The notes under the pieces: model-generated | What the model was told of the DNA's origin: nothing | Database searches by the model: none | The model's input: only the letters and a program-made list of their open reading frames with translations | Translations under genes and position numbers: made by a program | DNA from: Pyrus communis | Lineage: Eukaryota > Streptophyta > Magnoliopsida > Rosales > Rosaceae | DNA length: 64,000 nucleotides | NCBI RefSeq assembly: GCF_963583255.1 | Contig: NC_084804.1 | Span: 35,012,453-35,076,452 of the forward strand | Direction of reading: 5' to 3' | Shown here: positions 35,187 through 46,304 of the stretch, piece after piece | Layout of the letters: each line of letters starts with the position of its first letter | Position numbering within the stretch: the stretch's first letter is position 1

Positions 35187-37089
35187 GCAACTAACAATGC
35201 ATAATTAAATTGGCAAACATAATGCATGGCATATAAACGTATAAATGTTTCATTTCACTTTCTGGGAAAAACATAAGTATATATGTATATAGGTATATAC
35301 GGAAAACCAAAAGCCCACTCACTGGTATGTAGAAGGGTCGTAACCCCCTTGCCTCGAGTGACCACGCTCGTCCTCGGGATAGGTCTCACCTATATACGAA
35401 ACAACTATAAATACGTTAATTTTAAAGCACATAACCAACATCACGAAATAACTTCTCATACAAAGGTCAAATGGGGTGTATGAATACACCAACGCGATCT
35501 ACTCAACCTCACGAACATCCTCATATTTTTAGAAAAATTTTCCGACGCCGCACGCACCGGCCAAGGCACGGCCACACGCGCCGCCCACTCGCAGGCACGT
35601 GCCTAGCACACTGACGGCGTCAATTAACGCCGTCAGGAATATTCCATTAAATCTAACTGATGCCGTTAATGCCGTTAGGAATATTCCGTCCAAACTGACG
35701 GAATATTCCGTCGTCTTCTCCAGCCAAACTCCGGCGCCGTCGCCGGCGTCGGAAAGCCGGGAAATTTTCAAAACTTTGTATCTTCTTCGCTTTTCAACCA
35801 AATTTCACAAAATTGGTACCAAAATGAAGCTTACAACAAGAGGAACAAATCCATACCACTTTCAAGCACTAAAACCAACGGAATCTCACCGGGAAAACAC
35901 CACCAACTTCGGCCAAACCTGCAACTCACGATCCCGATGTCCAAAACCTTCAAACAAACCACCCCGAGCCTCCTAAGGACCTCACCAAGCTTCCTACAAG
36001 TTTGAAATTCCCAAAAACACAAGAATTAACGTGTGCATGAACAGTGACCAAATCAGGGGATCTCGAGTTCGACGTGAAAACGAAGGTATCCTTACCTGAA
36101 ATGGGTATGGTTGAACTCCTACGGACCTCACGAGCACAACTATGTAATTTGTTTCCTCGATCTTTGAAGGTTTCAAGGGTTTTGAGTGTCGTCCGTACAA
36201 GAAAATAGGAATATTGGGAGAAAGAGAGGGACTCGGGACAGCGATAGGGATGAGGGTGAGTATAGGGGTGTGTGTGGTCCAAACTCCACCAATCAAAACT
36301 AAAAAACAACCACACAACGAAAAAAACCACACTAGGGGCAAAATCGTGATTTCACACCTACGGTTCAAAAAGTCCGGAACGGGCTGTCACATGGTCGGCC
36401 ACCCCGACTCGCCGGAAAATTCAACTATTTCTAAAAATTCTCAAACTTCACAGAAATGAAGATCTCAATGAGTAGAGTAACTGTTATACCTGCAACCAAG
36501 GCCAATTTTCTTTGGAAAAGTCTTAATTTCATGAAAATCCATCGGCACCCTAGAAATTGGTGGTTCTTGATTCGACTCCAAACAAGCTCCAACGCCTCTA
36601 AGGTTGATTAGGCTTTGTTTCTGGGTTCATGGAGAGTCTATTGGTGGTGTTAATTGAATGAATACATTTTAGGTTTGGTGGATCTCAGCCGAGGGTCCTC
36701 ACGGCACCCATGGTTCCCGTCGGATGTTTTCCCCAAAATACAACCAAATTCATTATAATTTTAGGTGGAAAAGGAAGAGGGAGGGTAGTGGAATGTTTTC
36801 CAAGTGATGGATAGAGGTGATTTACCGGAAAAATCGCTTGAAAAGGTGTCAAAAGGTGTGGAGGAGTTGAGTTGGGTATGGGTTAAGGGAAACACAGCGG
36901 GTTCCTCTCCTTCTCCCCTTCTCTCCTTCACCCATTGGTCACCCTCTTCTCTCTCCTCTTCTGAATGGGCATCCCGTCCCTCCTTTCTCTCCTTTATCTC
37001 TCATCTCCACCGCCCATCTTTTCTTCCTTTTAATCTAGGCCACACACGTGGCTTTCCAGATTTTGCTCCAAAAATCTAGGCCACACACG
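34189..37089 (-). mobile_element. LTR-like unit 2
   Basis: It begins TAACACACCCCGAC and is longer than unit 1. Distinctive parts are a CA microsatellite (35139-35176), a GC-rich segment with palindromes (35540-35780) and a pyrimidine-rich end (36900-37030). The frames at 35599-35976 and 35950-36368 look like chance. A possible right boundary is near 36928 (...CACCCA), where TGGTC follows one base later; TGGTC also occurs just before TAACACACC. In that case 36935-37089 would be the remainder of unit 1. Assignment as an LTR of a Gypsy or large non-autonomous element is inference. Confidence 0.5.
35139..35176. repeat. (CA)19 microsatellite
   Basis: Perfect dinucleotide repeat followed by a short AT run, inside LTR-like unit 2. 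Confidence 0.9.
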
Positions 37090-37800
37090 CTCACACCCCT
37101 AGCTAGAATAAATTTGAGTAGTAATATCGTTTGTATTAAAAAAAATATTTATTCACATACTTCAATGTTACTCTTAATAAGAAAATTTTCCCGTTCCTAA
37201 TTAATCTTTTATTCATGTAGTTGTAAATAACTCCCGAGTCCTGAAGATGTAAACTATAATACGAAAATTATACCTTCGTTGATAAAGAATAATAAGATTA
37301 ATTACAAAGGGTATTTATACTTTACTTGCTGTGCTTACAACAGATCCTAACCAGCTAACTAACTATTGACAGCTATAACAAATCTAACAAGACACCTTAA
37401 GCTAAGTTTTCTCTTGTACAATTTGGTCCTTCGTAAACAATAATGTAAATGTAATTAACCTGGTCTGTCTGCCACTAGCAAGAAAGCGGTTCTGCCGGAA
37501 GATTAATAAAAGAAATAGGAATATTGGCATAAATAATTTGTTTTCTAAAGATTATTTTAATATGCACAAACAAATAATTCTGCTTACAAAACAATCGTAA
37601 CGTCACCAACTTGGAGTCTTGGAACATAATGCAAAGATTCTTTACAAACACATGCACCAAGGCAAAACCAGTTTGTCGTTTAATTAGGATGCATTGTTTC
37701 CTGGCTTCTATAAATTTATTTCGTTTAGCTGAAGAGAAAAGGACCAAACAAGCTAGATTGTGTTCACATATACTGCCGAAACATGGTTTGTTGTAATAAT
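37090..37800. repeat. Duplicated upstream segment, copy B (right part)
   Basis: It continues copy B after the composite insertion. Homology with copy A (21556-21918 and 26787-26830) runs through to about 37660. An extra block at 37258-37460, absent from copy A, contains ATACGAAAATTATACC and AACAAGACACCTTAAGC. This is the distal promoter region of dioxygenase 2. Confidence 0.65.
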
Positions 37801-37922
37801 ATTTCAATCAACTAGGGTTTTGGTCAAAATTAATCAACCAACATGAATTAGTTTATGAGTAATTTCCTTAGTTTATCCTTAAGTGGAACATTTTTCTAGC
37901 CAAGTGGGGGCCACACTCTCCC

Positions 37923-37929
37923 TATAAAT
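37923..37929 (+). promoter_or_regulatory. TATA box of dioxygenase 2
   Basis: CCCTATAAATGAGAG lies 121-127 bases before the start codon at 38050, giving an expected transcription start near 37955 and a leader of about 95 bases. The distance is almost the same as in dioxygenase 1. Confidence 0.7.
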
Positions 37930-38049
37930 GAGAGTAACGTGGTCGCATCAATGCATGCAAAACTCATCCGCCTGACTTCCTAAGCAAGTTCAGAGCAACT
38001 AATATTCTCTCTTGATTATCCTCTCCAACAAGCAATTAGCAGACATAAA

Positions 38050-41000
38050 ATGGCTGCTGAGACAGCTCCAGTGCTTATTAATCATATGACTATTCAACCC
38101 AACCCTGCCATCTCCCTTGCCTCCATTAACTCACCGTCCATCATCAACCCTAATGATTCTGTTGTAGCTGTTGAGGCTGATGAAATCCCCACCGTTGATT
38201 ATTTCATGTTATTCTCTGATGATTTTGATGAACGATCCAAAGCCCTCGAAAACTTAGGCCATGTCTGCAAGGACTTCGGCTTTTTCTATGTGCGTATATA
38301 TGCTTGTTTTATTTTTATTTTTTGTTGATTTTCGTCTATGCTTTATATGTGCCCTAACAATGTCAGAAAAAACCCCCCTATTAATATTTATGGAAACAAA
38401 TCTCCCTTTATTACTTTTGCTTTCGGACTTCCAATCATATTGAGGGTTTAAGCTAAAACCAAATATTGAAACTTATATCCTTAATACAATTCACCCTTTT
38501 TCTTTGGTACATTCAATCAGATTTCCCTAATATCGCTTTAAGAAAAAGAAAAGAAATAATGTTCTTGTCGATATACTTAGCTGCACGACATGACCAATAT
38601 ATCTTAGGTATTATAAGGAGCAACTATTATTACTCTAAACTAGGAGGAGTTCAGTTTTCTTCCTTAATCCCCTCAAAAAATGAAATTAGAAGCCTATTTT
38701 GTTTCCATATTGATAGATAAAGTATATATAGTACAAGCCAACATGATTATAAATAAGAACTAGTAAATATTTTAGTCAGAAATCTTTCATACTTGGATCT
38801 GAAGTATTAATGCAAGTATATACCATATATATTAGAGGTGCTTTCCTAATTTTTTATGCATTAACCTTGAACACTAATTTAAAGTTAATTATCACCCAAC
38901 TATTTGTTCCATGCACATTTCATTTCATTTTTTCTCATGTAATATGTTTAATAATTGGATTCGACTGCTGATAAATTTTTGTGCTCCATATTTTCAGCTT
39001 GTAAATCATGGCATCTCCAACGGCGTGTTTGAGGGTGTTTTCAAAGGACTTTCTGACTTCTTTAACCCGGAGGAGATAGAGGACCGAAAGCAGTATGAGA
39101 AAAAGAGTCCAACGGATAGAATTCGATGGGCCTTGCGATCTTCTCCTGGAGAGAATAGGGAATATCTGAAGGTCATCGCACATCCCCAGTTTCACTGCCC
39201 TTCTAAACCAGCTGGTTTCAGGTATATTTATGGTGATTTAGTTTGTCTACTATGTTATGATATTTATCGTTATTTAATAAATCAATTTACTGTAAATTCA
39301 TCACTTGTGTTACGAAGTTGCAAATTATAACATAATAATTTTTTAAAATTTACATAAGTATTACAACTATGGCGCGTTTGATAACGTTTTATTTTCTGTT
39401 GTTTTGGTTTATAAACTAAAAAGAACGAAAAGACCAGAGAGAGAGAGAGAGAGAGATTTGTAAATGAAAAATCGAGGGAGACTGACTGATGAAGGGATAT
39501 ATGTTTCTTCATTAAGGGGAGGCAAACCATATTTAGTAATAAGGAGAATAATTATATATAGGATTCACTCCGCATTAAATTTCAATAATTTCAATCGTTT
39601 ATTTTCCAAATTTCACTTTAGAGAATATGTTTTCAAAGAGTAACGTTACACTTACTATTTATTTGTACTATCTTTCTAATATAGGTAGTATGTGGTTCAA
39701 TATCCTAGTAGATAAGTGTTAGGTTTCCACCCCTACGTCCCGGATTCAAAGCTCTCTCATCCCCTAAATTATTGTAATAGTTTCAAACCCTTCCCCTCCC
39801 CTTAATAATAATAATAATGATAAGAATAACATTTTTGGTTTCCAAAATATTATCCCAATTGAAATGGTTGAGACATCTAGTAATTATGAACATAATGTTC
39901 TAGGAAGCAATGGATATTCATGATAAGAATTAAATAGGTAATTAAACGAATAAAATTTTTAAGGATTTATGAGAAAAGAATTTCAATATAGACAGTTCCG
40001 ATCGTTGTACAAGAAGTGTAGTGGGTTTTGCAACTAGTTCTCATTTCTTGTAAAAATATGAGAATCTCTCTCCTTAAGCAACATGTGTACCTAAGCCATT
40101 CAATAACTTTTTTTTACATTATACATAATTGCTTCTATACTCTCTTTTCATGTTTAAGACTTTAACCTATAGCTTAAAACAAAAGTGCCACAAAACTAGC
40201 ATAAATAATACTATAATAATCTCATGTTCGATCGGATCCCCTTTTGTTGTAAATCAAAAGGAAACAAAACAAAAAATTATATATGTATAGAAGCACCCAG
40301 CTAACACTTGATGAAACTAGGGTTTGGCACTCCCTCTCTTATCAAGAACTAATATATTTTAAATTTTTGACTGACGTACTTCGTATTGTAATGTACGACA
40401 TTTTTTTCATAAAATTATATAATTTTGCGGTTTTTTATTTCAACAGTGACGCCTTGGAAGAGTATTTCAAAGCATCGCGAGAGATAGTAAAAGGTCTGGG
40501 AAAGGCAGTGTCAAAAGGCTTGGGATTTGAAGAATGCTACGTAGAAAAAGCTTTTAAGCTTGAATCTGGTTTTGATATGTCTGCCATGAACCTATACCCA
40601 CCCAATTTCATATCAAAAGGATCAATTGGTGTGCCTGATCATACTGACCCGGGCTTCTTTGTGTCACTCATACAAGATGTGAATGGTGGTCTGCAAATAC
40701 TATCCAATAGTGGTCAATGCATCAATGTTAATATCCCCCATAATGCCATTTTTATAAACCTTGGTGACCATCTTGAGGTATATTCTATCACTAAATTAAT
40801 AGTTTGTTCTTTTACCTGTCTTTGTAGTGGTGTGTACTTGTATTTTAATTTTTGTGTATAATATAATTTAAGAGGAGGCAGCTTCAACTGTAGGGTTCAC
40901 TCTGTGTTTTGCATTTTAATGTTCCGACGTCTAGCTTTAGGTTTTTTTCTTAACAGCTTGATTAGTTTTCTTAAAATAACTGTTCTCGTCAATTTTTTTT

Positions 41001-41507
41001 TTTTACAACAACTAGTATGTCGTATTAATTTTTTATTGTCTATTTTAGAATGATTATATTTGAATAAAAAATTATAAGATAGACGTTTTGAATTATTAAA
41101 ACAAAGTTCAAAACAAAGTTGTACAAGGAGTTCTTCAAATAAAGTTATTTAAGTCGTCCGTTATGTGGACCCTTCCAATCTGTACAAATAATTTCTGCTC
41201 GGTTAAAACAAAATACATTATTAGCTTCATATGTATTATTTTAATTACGTTGAGGCAGATCTTAACCAATGGGAAGTACAAGAGCCATGTTCATCGAGTG
41301 GTGGTGGACAACAACAAAGTACAGAGGATCTCAGTTGCAACACTACATGGACCTTCGTTGGATGCACTAGTGGGACCAGCACCAGAGTTCGTAGATGAAA
41401 GTCACCCACCAGCATATCGTGCAATGACCTACAAACAGTCCATAGAAGCTAACGGCGGTGATGAGATTGATGTCCAGTCAAGCATCGACCAAATTCGCCT
41501 TTATTGA
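38050..41507 (+). CDS. 2-oxoglutarate/Fe(II)-dependent dioxygenase, paralog 2
   Basis: Predicted exons: 38050-38289, 38998-39221, 40447-40777 and 41259-41507. All introns are GT-AG (708, 1225 and 481 bp) and the frame is open for 347 residues. The DIOX_N domain includes GFFYLVNHGIS (exon 1/2 junction). The catalytic domain has H220-x-D222 (PDHTDPG) and H277 (HVHRV) for Fe(II), R288-x-S290 (QRISVATLHGPS) for 2-oxoglutarate, and the usual GDHLE before the last intron. The last 35 residues include PAPEFVDESHPPAYRAMTYK, shared with paralog 1. Length, motifs and intron positions are normal for the plant DOXC class; annotated relatives are usually called 2-oxoglutarate-dependent dioxygenase 19-like. 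Substrate unknown. It is expected to be a soluble cytosolic enzyme, since no signal peptide is visible. Intact and probably functional. Confidence 0.88.
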
Positions 41508-42274
41508 AACCAGTAAACATTTGAGCTGCCCATAATTAAACATATGTGTCAATAAAAGTTGAACTAGTGAGTCCGCTCCATTGACCTAGTTCAAAATCTC
41601 CATCTCAATTATAGTAGTGTAAAATATCTTATTATCAAACAAAATAAAGTTGAACAAGTGTTTGGTTCGAACAAGTTTTTAGGAATAGAAAATTTAGTTT
41701 GGTTGTGTATGGTTCATCTTTGTGTTATCTGAATCCAAATAATTGTATTAGTGATAATTGTGATTGTGCTATACAAAGGTGCGTGTTTATCTAATTTCCA
41801 ACTTTGCAAGTTTGGCAACAAAGAGAAAGCCTACTATCCAAGTGACATCGAACTTTTTTTATTTATTTTTGTTTTAAAGCCAAGTGAAGTTGGTTAGTTT
41901 TGCTTTGTAAACAAAAGAGAATTGGGTGCAACATACAACGATGTGTATGTTTTATTGTGGTTATATTCTCTTCACAGGTTATATATTATTGTGGCTATCT
42001 TCTCCTCACAGGTTATATGTCATGGGGATTGAGGAGAGAAATAATCACAAAAGTGTTTAAATCTCGTTGCAGCCAAGTTTTAACCAACACTCTTGCTGGC
42101 TCCGCTAGTTAATGAGTTCGATGATAGCACATTATCCATAAATAAAAATTCAAATACAAAATCAGTAACATGTAGTAAATCACAATGTCTTAGGCTATAG
42201 AACCGGCGTTATTGGATAAAAGGGGGATGTTTCATGTCTCTCTCTGTACCGTTACTCCTGGCCAAACAAATGCT
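41508..42274. other. 3' flank of dioxygenase 2, no gene seen
   Basis: AT-rich, presumably holding the polyadenylation region of dioxygenase 2. A short direct duplication (CACAGGTTATAT at about 41975 and 42007) is visible. Some phrases near 42225-42270 (TACCGTTACTCCTGGC, GGCCAAACAAA) recur on the far side of the Copia at 51885-51930, perhaps a MITE split by the insertion. Confidence 0.4.
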
Positions 42275-42279
42275 TGAGT

Positions 42280-42551
42280 TATTAACAGAGGAAATATATG
42301 GTGGGGCATTTGAGTCATTTCATGTTTTGTACACATCATCTAAGGTAGTTAGATTTGTTATATTCCTTAGTCATTAAGTTTGACAGCTACTATAAACAGA
42401 GCTGGATACTAATGTAATGTTTTTTGGTTTTTGGATAATACATCAGCTTCTTTTACAAGTTTCTATTTCTCTCTCTCTCTCTCTGCAATTTCCATAGCTT
42501 CATACTTTAAGCTTTTCTGTGTTCTTATAGCTGAATTTGCCATAGTTATGA
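42280..42551 (+). repeat. 5' LTR of the 42280-51843 Copia
   Basis: 272 bp, starting TATTAAC and ending TTATGA next to the tRNA primer-binding site. Confidence 0.88.
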
Positions 42552-42829
42552 TGGTATCAAGAGCTTAGTTTGGTGAATCTGTGAAAAGGATCCTGGCGAG
42601 CTCATCAGGCTTTGGAGTTTTGAGTTTTTTATTTTTTTATTTTTTTATTTTTTATTTTTGGCGAATGATCTGTAAGGTGATGGTTTCTGCCTTCGTTGAA
42701 GCAGTGTTGGTTTCGGTCTGTTGTTGAAAAATCAAGTTCTATTTGATCGATTCCTGTGTTTTTCTGGTGAATATTTTCTAGAATTTGTGTTCAATTTCAT
42801 GTTGTGGCTATGGATCTGTGATTTGTTTA

Positions 42830-43135
42830 TGTGATAAATGTTAGAGCACGAAGCTTATTGTGAATTAAATCTTTCTGATTGATGAATTGATGAGTGTTTT
42901 GAGCACGAAGCTCCGTCCTGTTTGGGCACGAAGCCTTGATTATGTCTGATTGATGAATTGATGATTGTTTTGAGCACGAAGCTCCTTCCTATTTAGGCAC
43001 GAAGCTCCTTCCTATTTGGGCATGAAGCCTATTATGAATTGATTATGTCTGATTTTTGAATTGCTGATTGACTTGAGCACGAAACTCTTTACTGGTTAAT
43101 ACTCTGCGAATTGATTTGAGCACAAAGCTCTTCGT
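42830..43135. repeat. Short repeats in the Copia leader
   Basis: GAGCACGAAGCTCC or GGGCACGAAGCCT recurs at least seven times with spacers rich in TGATTGATGAATTGATG. The block lies in the untranslated leader between the primer-binding site and gag, where a packaging signal would be expected; function unknown. Confidence 0.6.
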
Positions 43136-43230
43136 TGTGTTTTTTCATTGAATCTTGTTGTACAATTTGGTTGATTGTTCTGCAATCTTGTGGAAGATCT
43201 TTGTTGATACAATTGTAAGCAGTTTAGCTA

Positions 43231-46200
43231 TGAATACACTAAAAGTGGAAAGTCTACTTGGTATGTTAACCATTCGACTGCAAGATGATAATTTTGTCAA
43301 GTGGTCATTTCAATTTCGATCGGTACTTAAGGGATATGATTTGTTTGATCACTTTGATGGCACCTCGGTGTGTCCACCGAAGTTTGTGTCCACTGAAGAT
43401 AATGGTATAACTACTGAGATTACAACAGCTTACAAGGAATGGATTAAACGGGACAGAGCTCTTGTTAGTCTTCTGCTTGCTACGTTAGGTGATGAGGCAG
43501 TGGAATATGTTGTAGAATGTAAAACTGCACATAAAGCTTGAATGAATTTGCAGGACAGATATGCTACAGTTTCAAGAGCAAGGGTGAATCATCTCAAAAC
43601 TGAATTGTTGACTATCAAGAAAGGGTCTGATAGTGTTGAAAAATATATGTTGAGGCTTAAAGCTCATAAAGATTAGCTTATGGCAGCAGGTGAAGTAGTG
43701 TATGAGAACAAGCTTATTGTTGCTGCTCTTGATGGTTTACCAGCTGAGTTTAGTATGATTCGTACTGTGATTGTGGCTCGTGAATCTCCTATTTCTTTGA
43801 AAGAATTCCAAGCACAATTGTTGGCAGTTGAGAGAACAACTGAAGATTCACAGTCTACTTTGAATTGTCCCATGTCAGCCATGTATTGTCAAGGAGAATC
43901 ATCTAATGCTAATTCCTCACAAGATTAAGGAGCTTCTCAGTATTTCTCTGGTGGCTATGGTTTTGTCACTGAAGCTTATAATTCTTCTTAGATTAATGCT
44001 TACTGACCAACTGGCGGCATTGTTTCTCAAGCTTCTCTACCTCAGTTTCATCAACAAGGGAATGGAAATTTTCAGAACAATAGGGGATATCAAAATAATG
44101 GAGGCAACAATGGAAGATTTAAGAATAGGTCCATATATAATGGGAATAATAATGGCAGATTCTCTGGCAATTCAAATGGTTTCTCTGGAGGTTCAAACAA
44201 GAATGGTTTTTCTGGTAGTTCTAAAGGAGGTTCAAATTGGCAGAATTGGAATGACAATGGTGGATCTAAGACAGCAAAACTTTGCTTCTTCTTCACAAAC
44301 AAATTAGGTGTTAGACACAGGGGCTACACATCATATGACAGCTGATCTGGATAATTTGACACTTGTTACACCTTTTGAAGGCAACAAAAAGATCACAGTG
44401 GGCAATGAAGAAGGTCTACCTATTGCTAATATTGGTTTAGGTTTTCTTTTAACTTCTTCCAAACCCTTAACTCTTCAGATGATTTTACATGTTCCTCAAT
44501 TAGCAACTAGTTTATTATCTGTGTATCGCTTATGCAAAGATAATCATTGTTATGTTATACTTAATGAATTTGGGTTATGGGTGCAGGAAAAGGCAACAAA
44601 GAAAATTCTACTAAGAGGAAGGAGGAGTATTAGTGGCTTGTATTACATTCCTCAGCAGTAGTTCAACTATTCTCAGCTATTAAATAATACACATCAAGCT
44701 CTTTTGGGACAACTTACTTCTATCTGGCATCACAGACTTGGGCATCCTACCAATGAAGTTCAGTTGAAAATGTTGAAAGAATCTCAAATATCTGTTTCTT
44801 TAGATAAAAGTCCACTGTTATGTTCAGCTTGTATTGGGGGTAAGATGACTAGACAACTATTTCCTTCTAAATGTAATAAGTCTAGTGTTCCTTTTGAGAA
44901 ACTGCATACTGATGTATGGGGATCCTCACCCACTGTATCTCTTAAAGGTTACAGATATTTGTAATCTTTGTAGATGAATGCACAAGGTTCACTTGGATTT
45001 TCCCTCTTGTTAATAAATCTGATGTCTACACTCTATTTGTTAAGTTTCATGCATTTGTTGTGAATCATTTCAAATTAAATATTAAGACTCTACAATCTGA
45101 TAGAGGAGGAGAGTATATGAGTGGAGTCTTTAAACAATTTTTGGACACAAATGGGATTTTACATCTTGTATCTTGTCCATATACCCCTCAACAGAATGGT
45201 TTGGCGGAAAGGAAAAATAGGCATATTATTGAGACTACTGTGACATTATTGAGTGCTGCAGGATTACCTCAAAAGTTTTAGTTTCATGCTTGTAGTCATG
45301 CTGTGTTTTTAATAAATAGAATGCCATACCAAAACTTAGATATGATTTCTCGTTATCTTAAGTTGTTTGGACAATCTCCATCTCTAGTTTCCTTGAAGGC
45401 CTTTAGTACTGCAGTCTATCCCTACTTAAGACCTTATAATGCCAATAAGTTACAAGCTAGAAGTAATGAATGTGCATTTTTGGGCTATTCAGTTCGTTAT
45501 AAGGGAGTGTTGTGTTATAATAGGAATACACAAAGGTTATTGTTATCAAGACATGTAATCCATAATGAAAGTGTGTCTCATTTTAAGAAGTCGTCATCTT
45601 CCTCTGTTAATGTTTTTTTGCCTGTTATATCATCACGGAGAGAGTTACCAAGAAATGTATATGTTATGTTGCCTAGTTCATCTAAACAAACTAGAAAAGT
45701 AATTGATGAAAATAGTCAAAATGTGGATATGCACTCTATTTCATCTCAGCCCTCAAGTTTGTCTCCAAGTTAAGCACAAGAACCATTACAAGATGCACAA
45801 GCTACTACTCTATATCAATATCCTTCCTCGTCTCAAGTGTTACATGTCCATACCATTGACCAAAATCAGGTATCTCCACAATCTTTAGATGACAATATTT
45901 CTTCTAAGCATGTATCTTCTTTATCACCTATGCTTGCTGCTCATGACAATATCTCTCGTTTTGAGGCTTCATCTCCTGTTATACATACTTCTTCTAAACA
46001 TAATATGGTTACACGATTAAAAAGTGGAGTTTTGCAAAGGAAAGATTATTCTAGTTATTATGCTTCTACATCAGATAATCAGGTGTTTTCTGGTACTCAT
46101 GATGATGATGAGATGTTTTGTGGATTCACTGATGTTCTCAACATTCATGATTCATTAGAACTTTCTCATTATAAGCAAGATGTTATTTCTGACGATTAGA

Positions 46201-46304
46201 GAAATGCTATGAAAGAAGAGTTTGAGGCTTTACAGAAACAAGTTACTTGGGAGTTAGTACCACCTCCAGTTAACAGAAATGTGATAGGGAGCAAATGGGT
46301 GTAC
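43231..46304 (+). pseudogene. Copia gag, protease and integrase remnant (first part)
   Basis: Gag starts near 43231 (LKVESLLGMLTIRL) with DNFVKWSFQFRSVL and stops at 43539. A second gag piece, 43680-43928, includes FQAQLLAVE. A Gly/Asn/Phe-rich stretch follows at 44040-44290. Protease starts LDTGATHHMTADL (44311), the GAG-pre-integrase WHHRLGHP is near 44726, and the integrase has HTDVWGSSP near 44906. SDRGGEYM (about 45096-45120) and PYTPQQNGLAERKNRHI (about 45177-45228) follow. Stops at 43675, 43926, 44659, 44962, 45279, 45771 and 46197 break the frame. RT begins at 46200 (KEEFEALQKQVTWELVPPPV) and is cut at 46304 by the nested element. Confidence 0.82.
46159..46304. repeat. 146-bp direct repeat, left copy
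   Basis: Identical to 50019-50164 except for one base (G46194 versus A50054). It flanks the nested truncated Copia. Confidence 0.93.

Noticed and set aside
35599..36368. Overlapping plus and minus frames of 124-126 codons in LTR-like unit 2
   Set aside because: GC-rich repeat DNA keeps frames open on both strands. No conserved motif is seen and neither frame is supported by the related unit.
36928..36935. TGGTC as a target duplication for LTR-like unit 2
   Set aside because: The right copy is offset by one base from the apparent CA end, and the left flank could match by chance; kept only as a possible boundary in the feature note.
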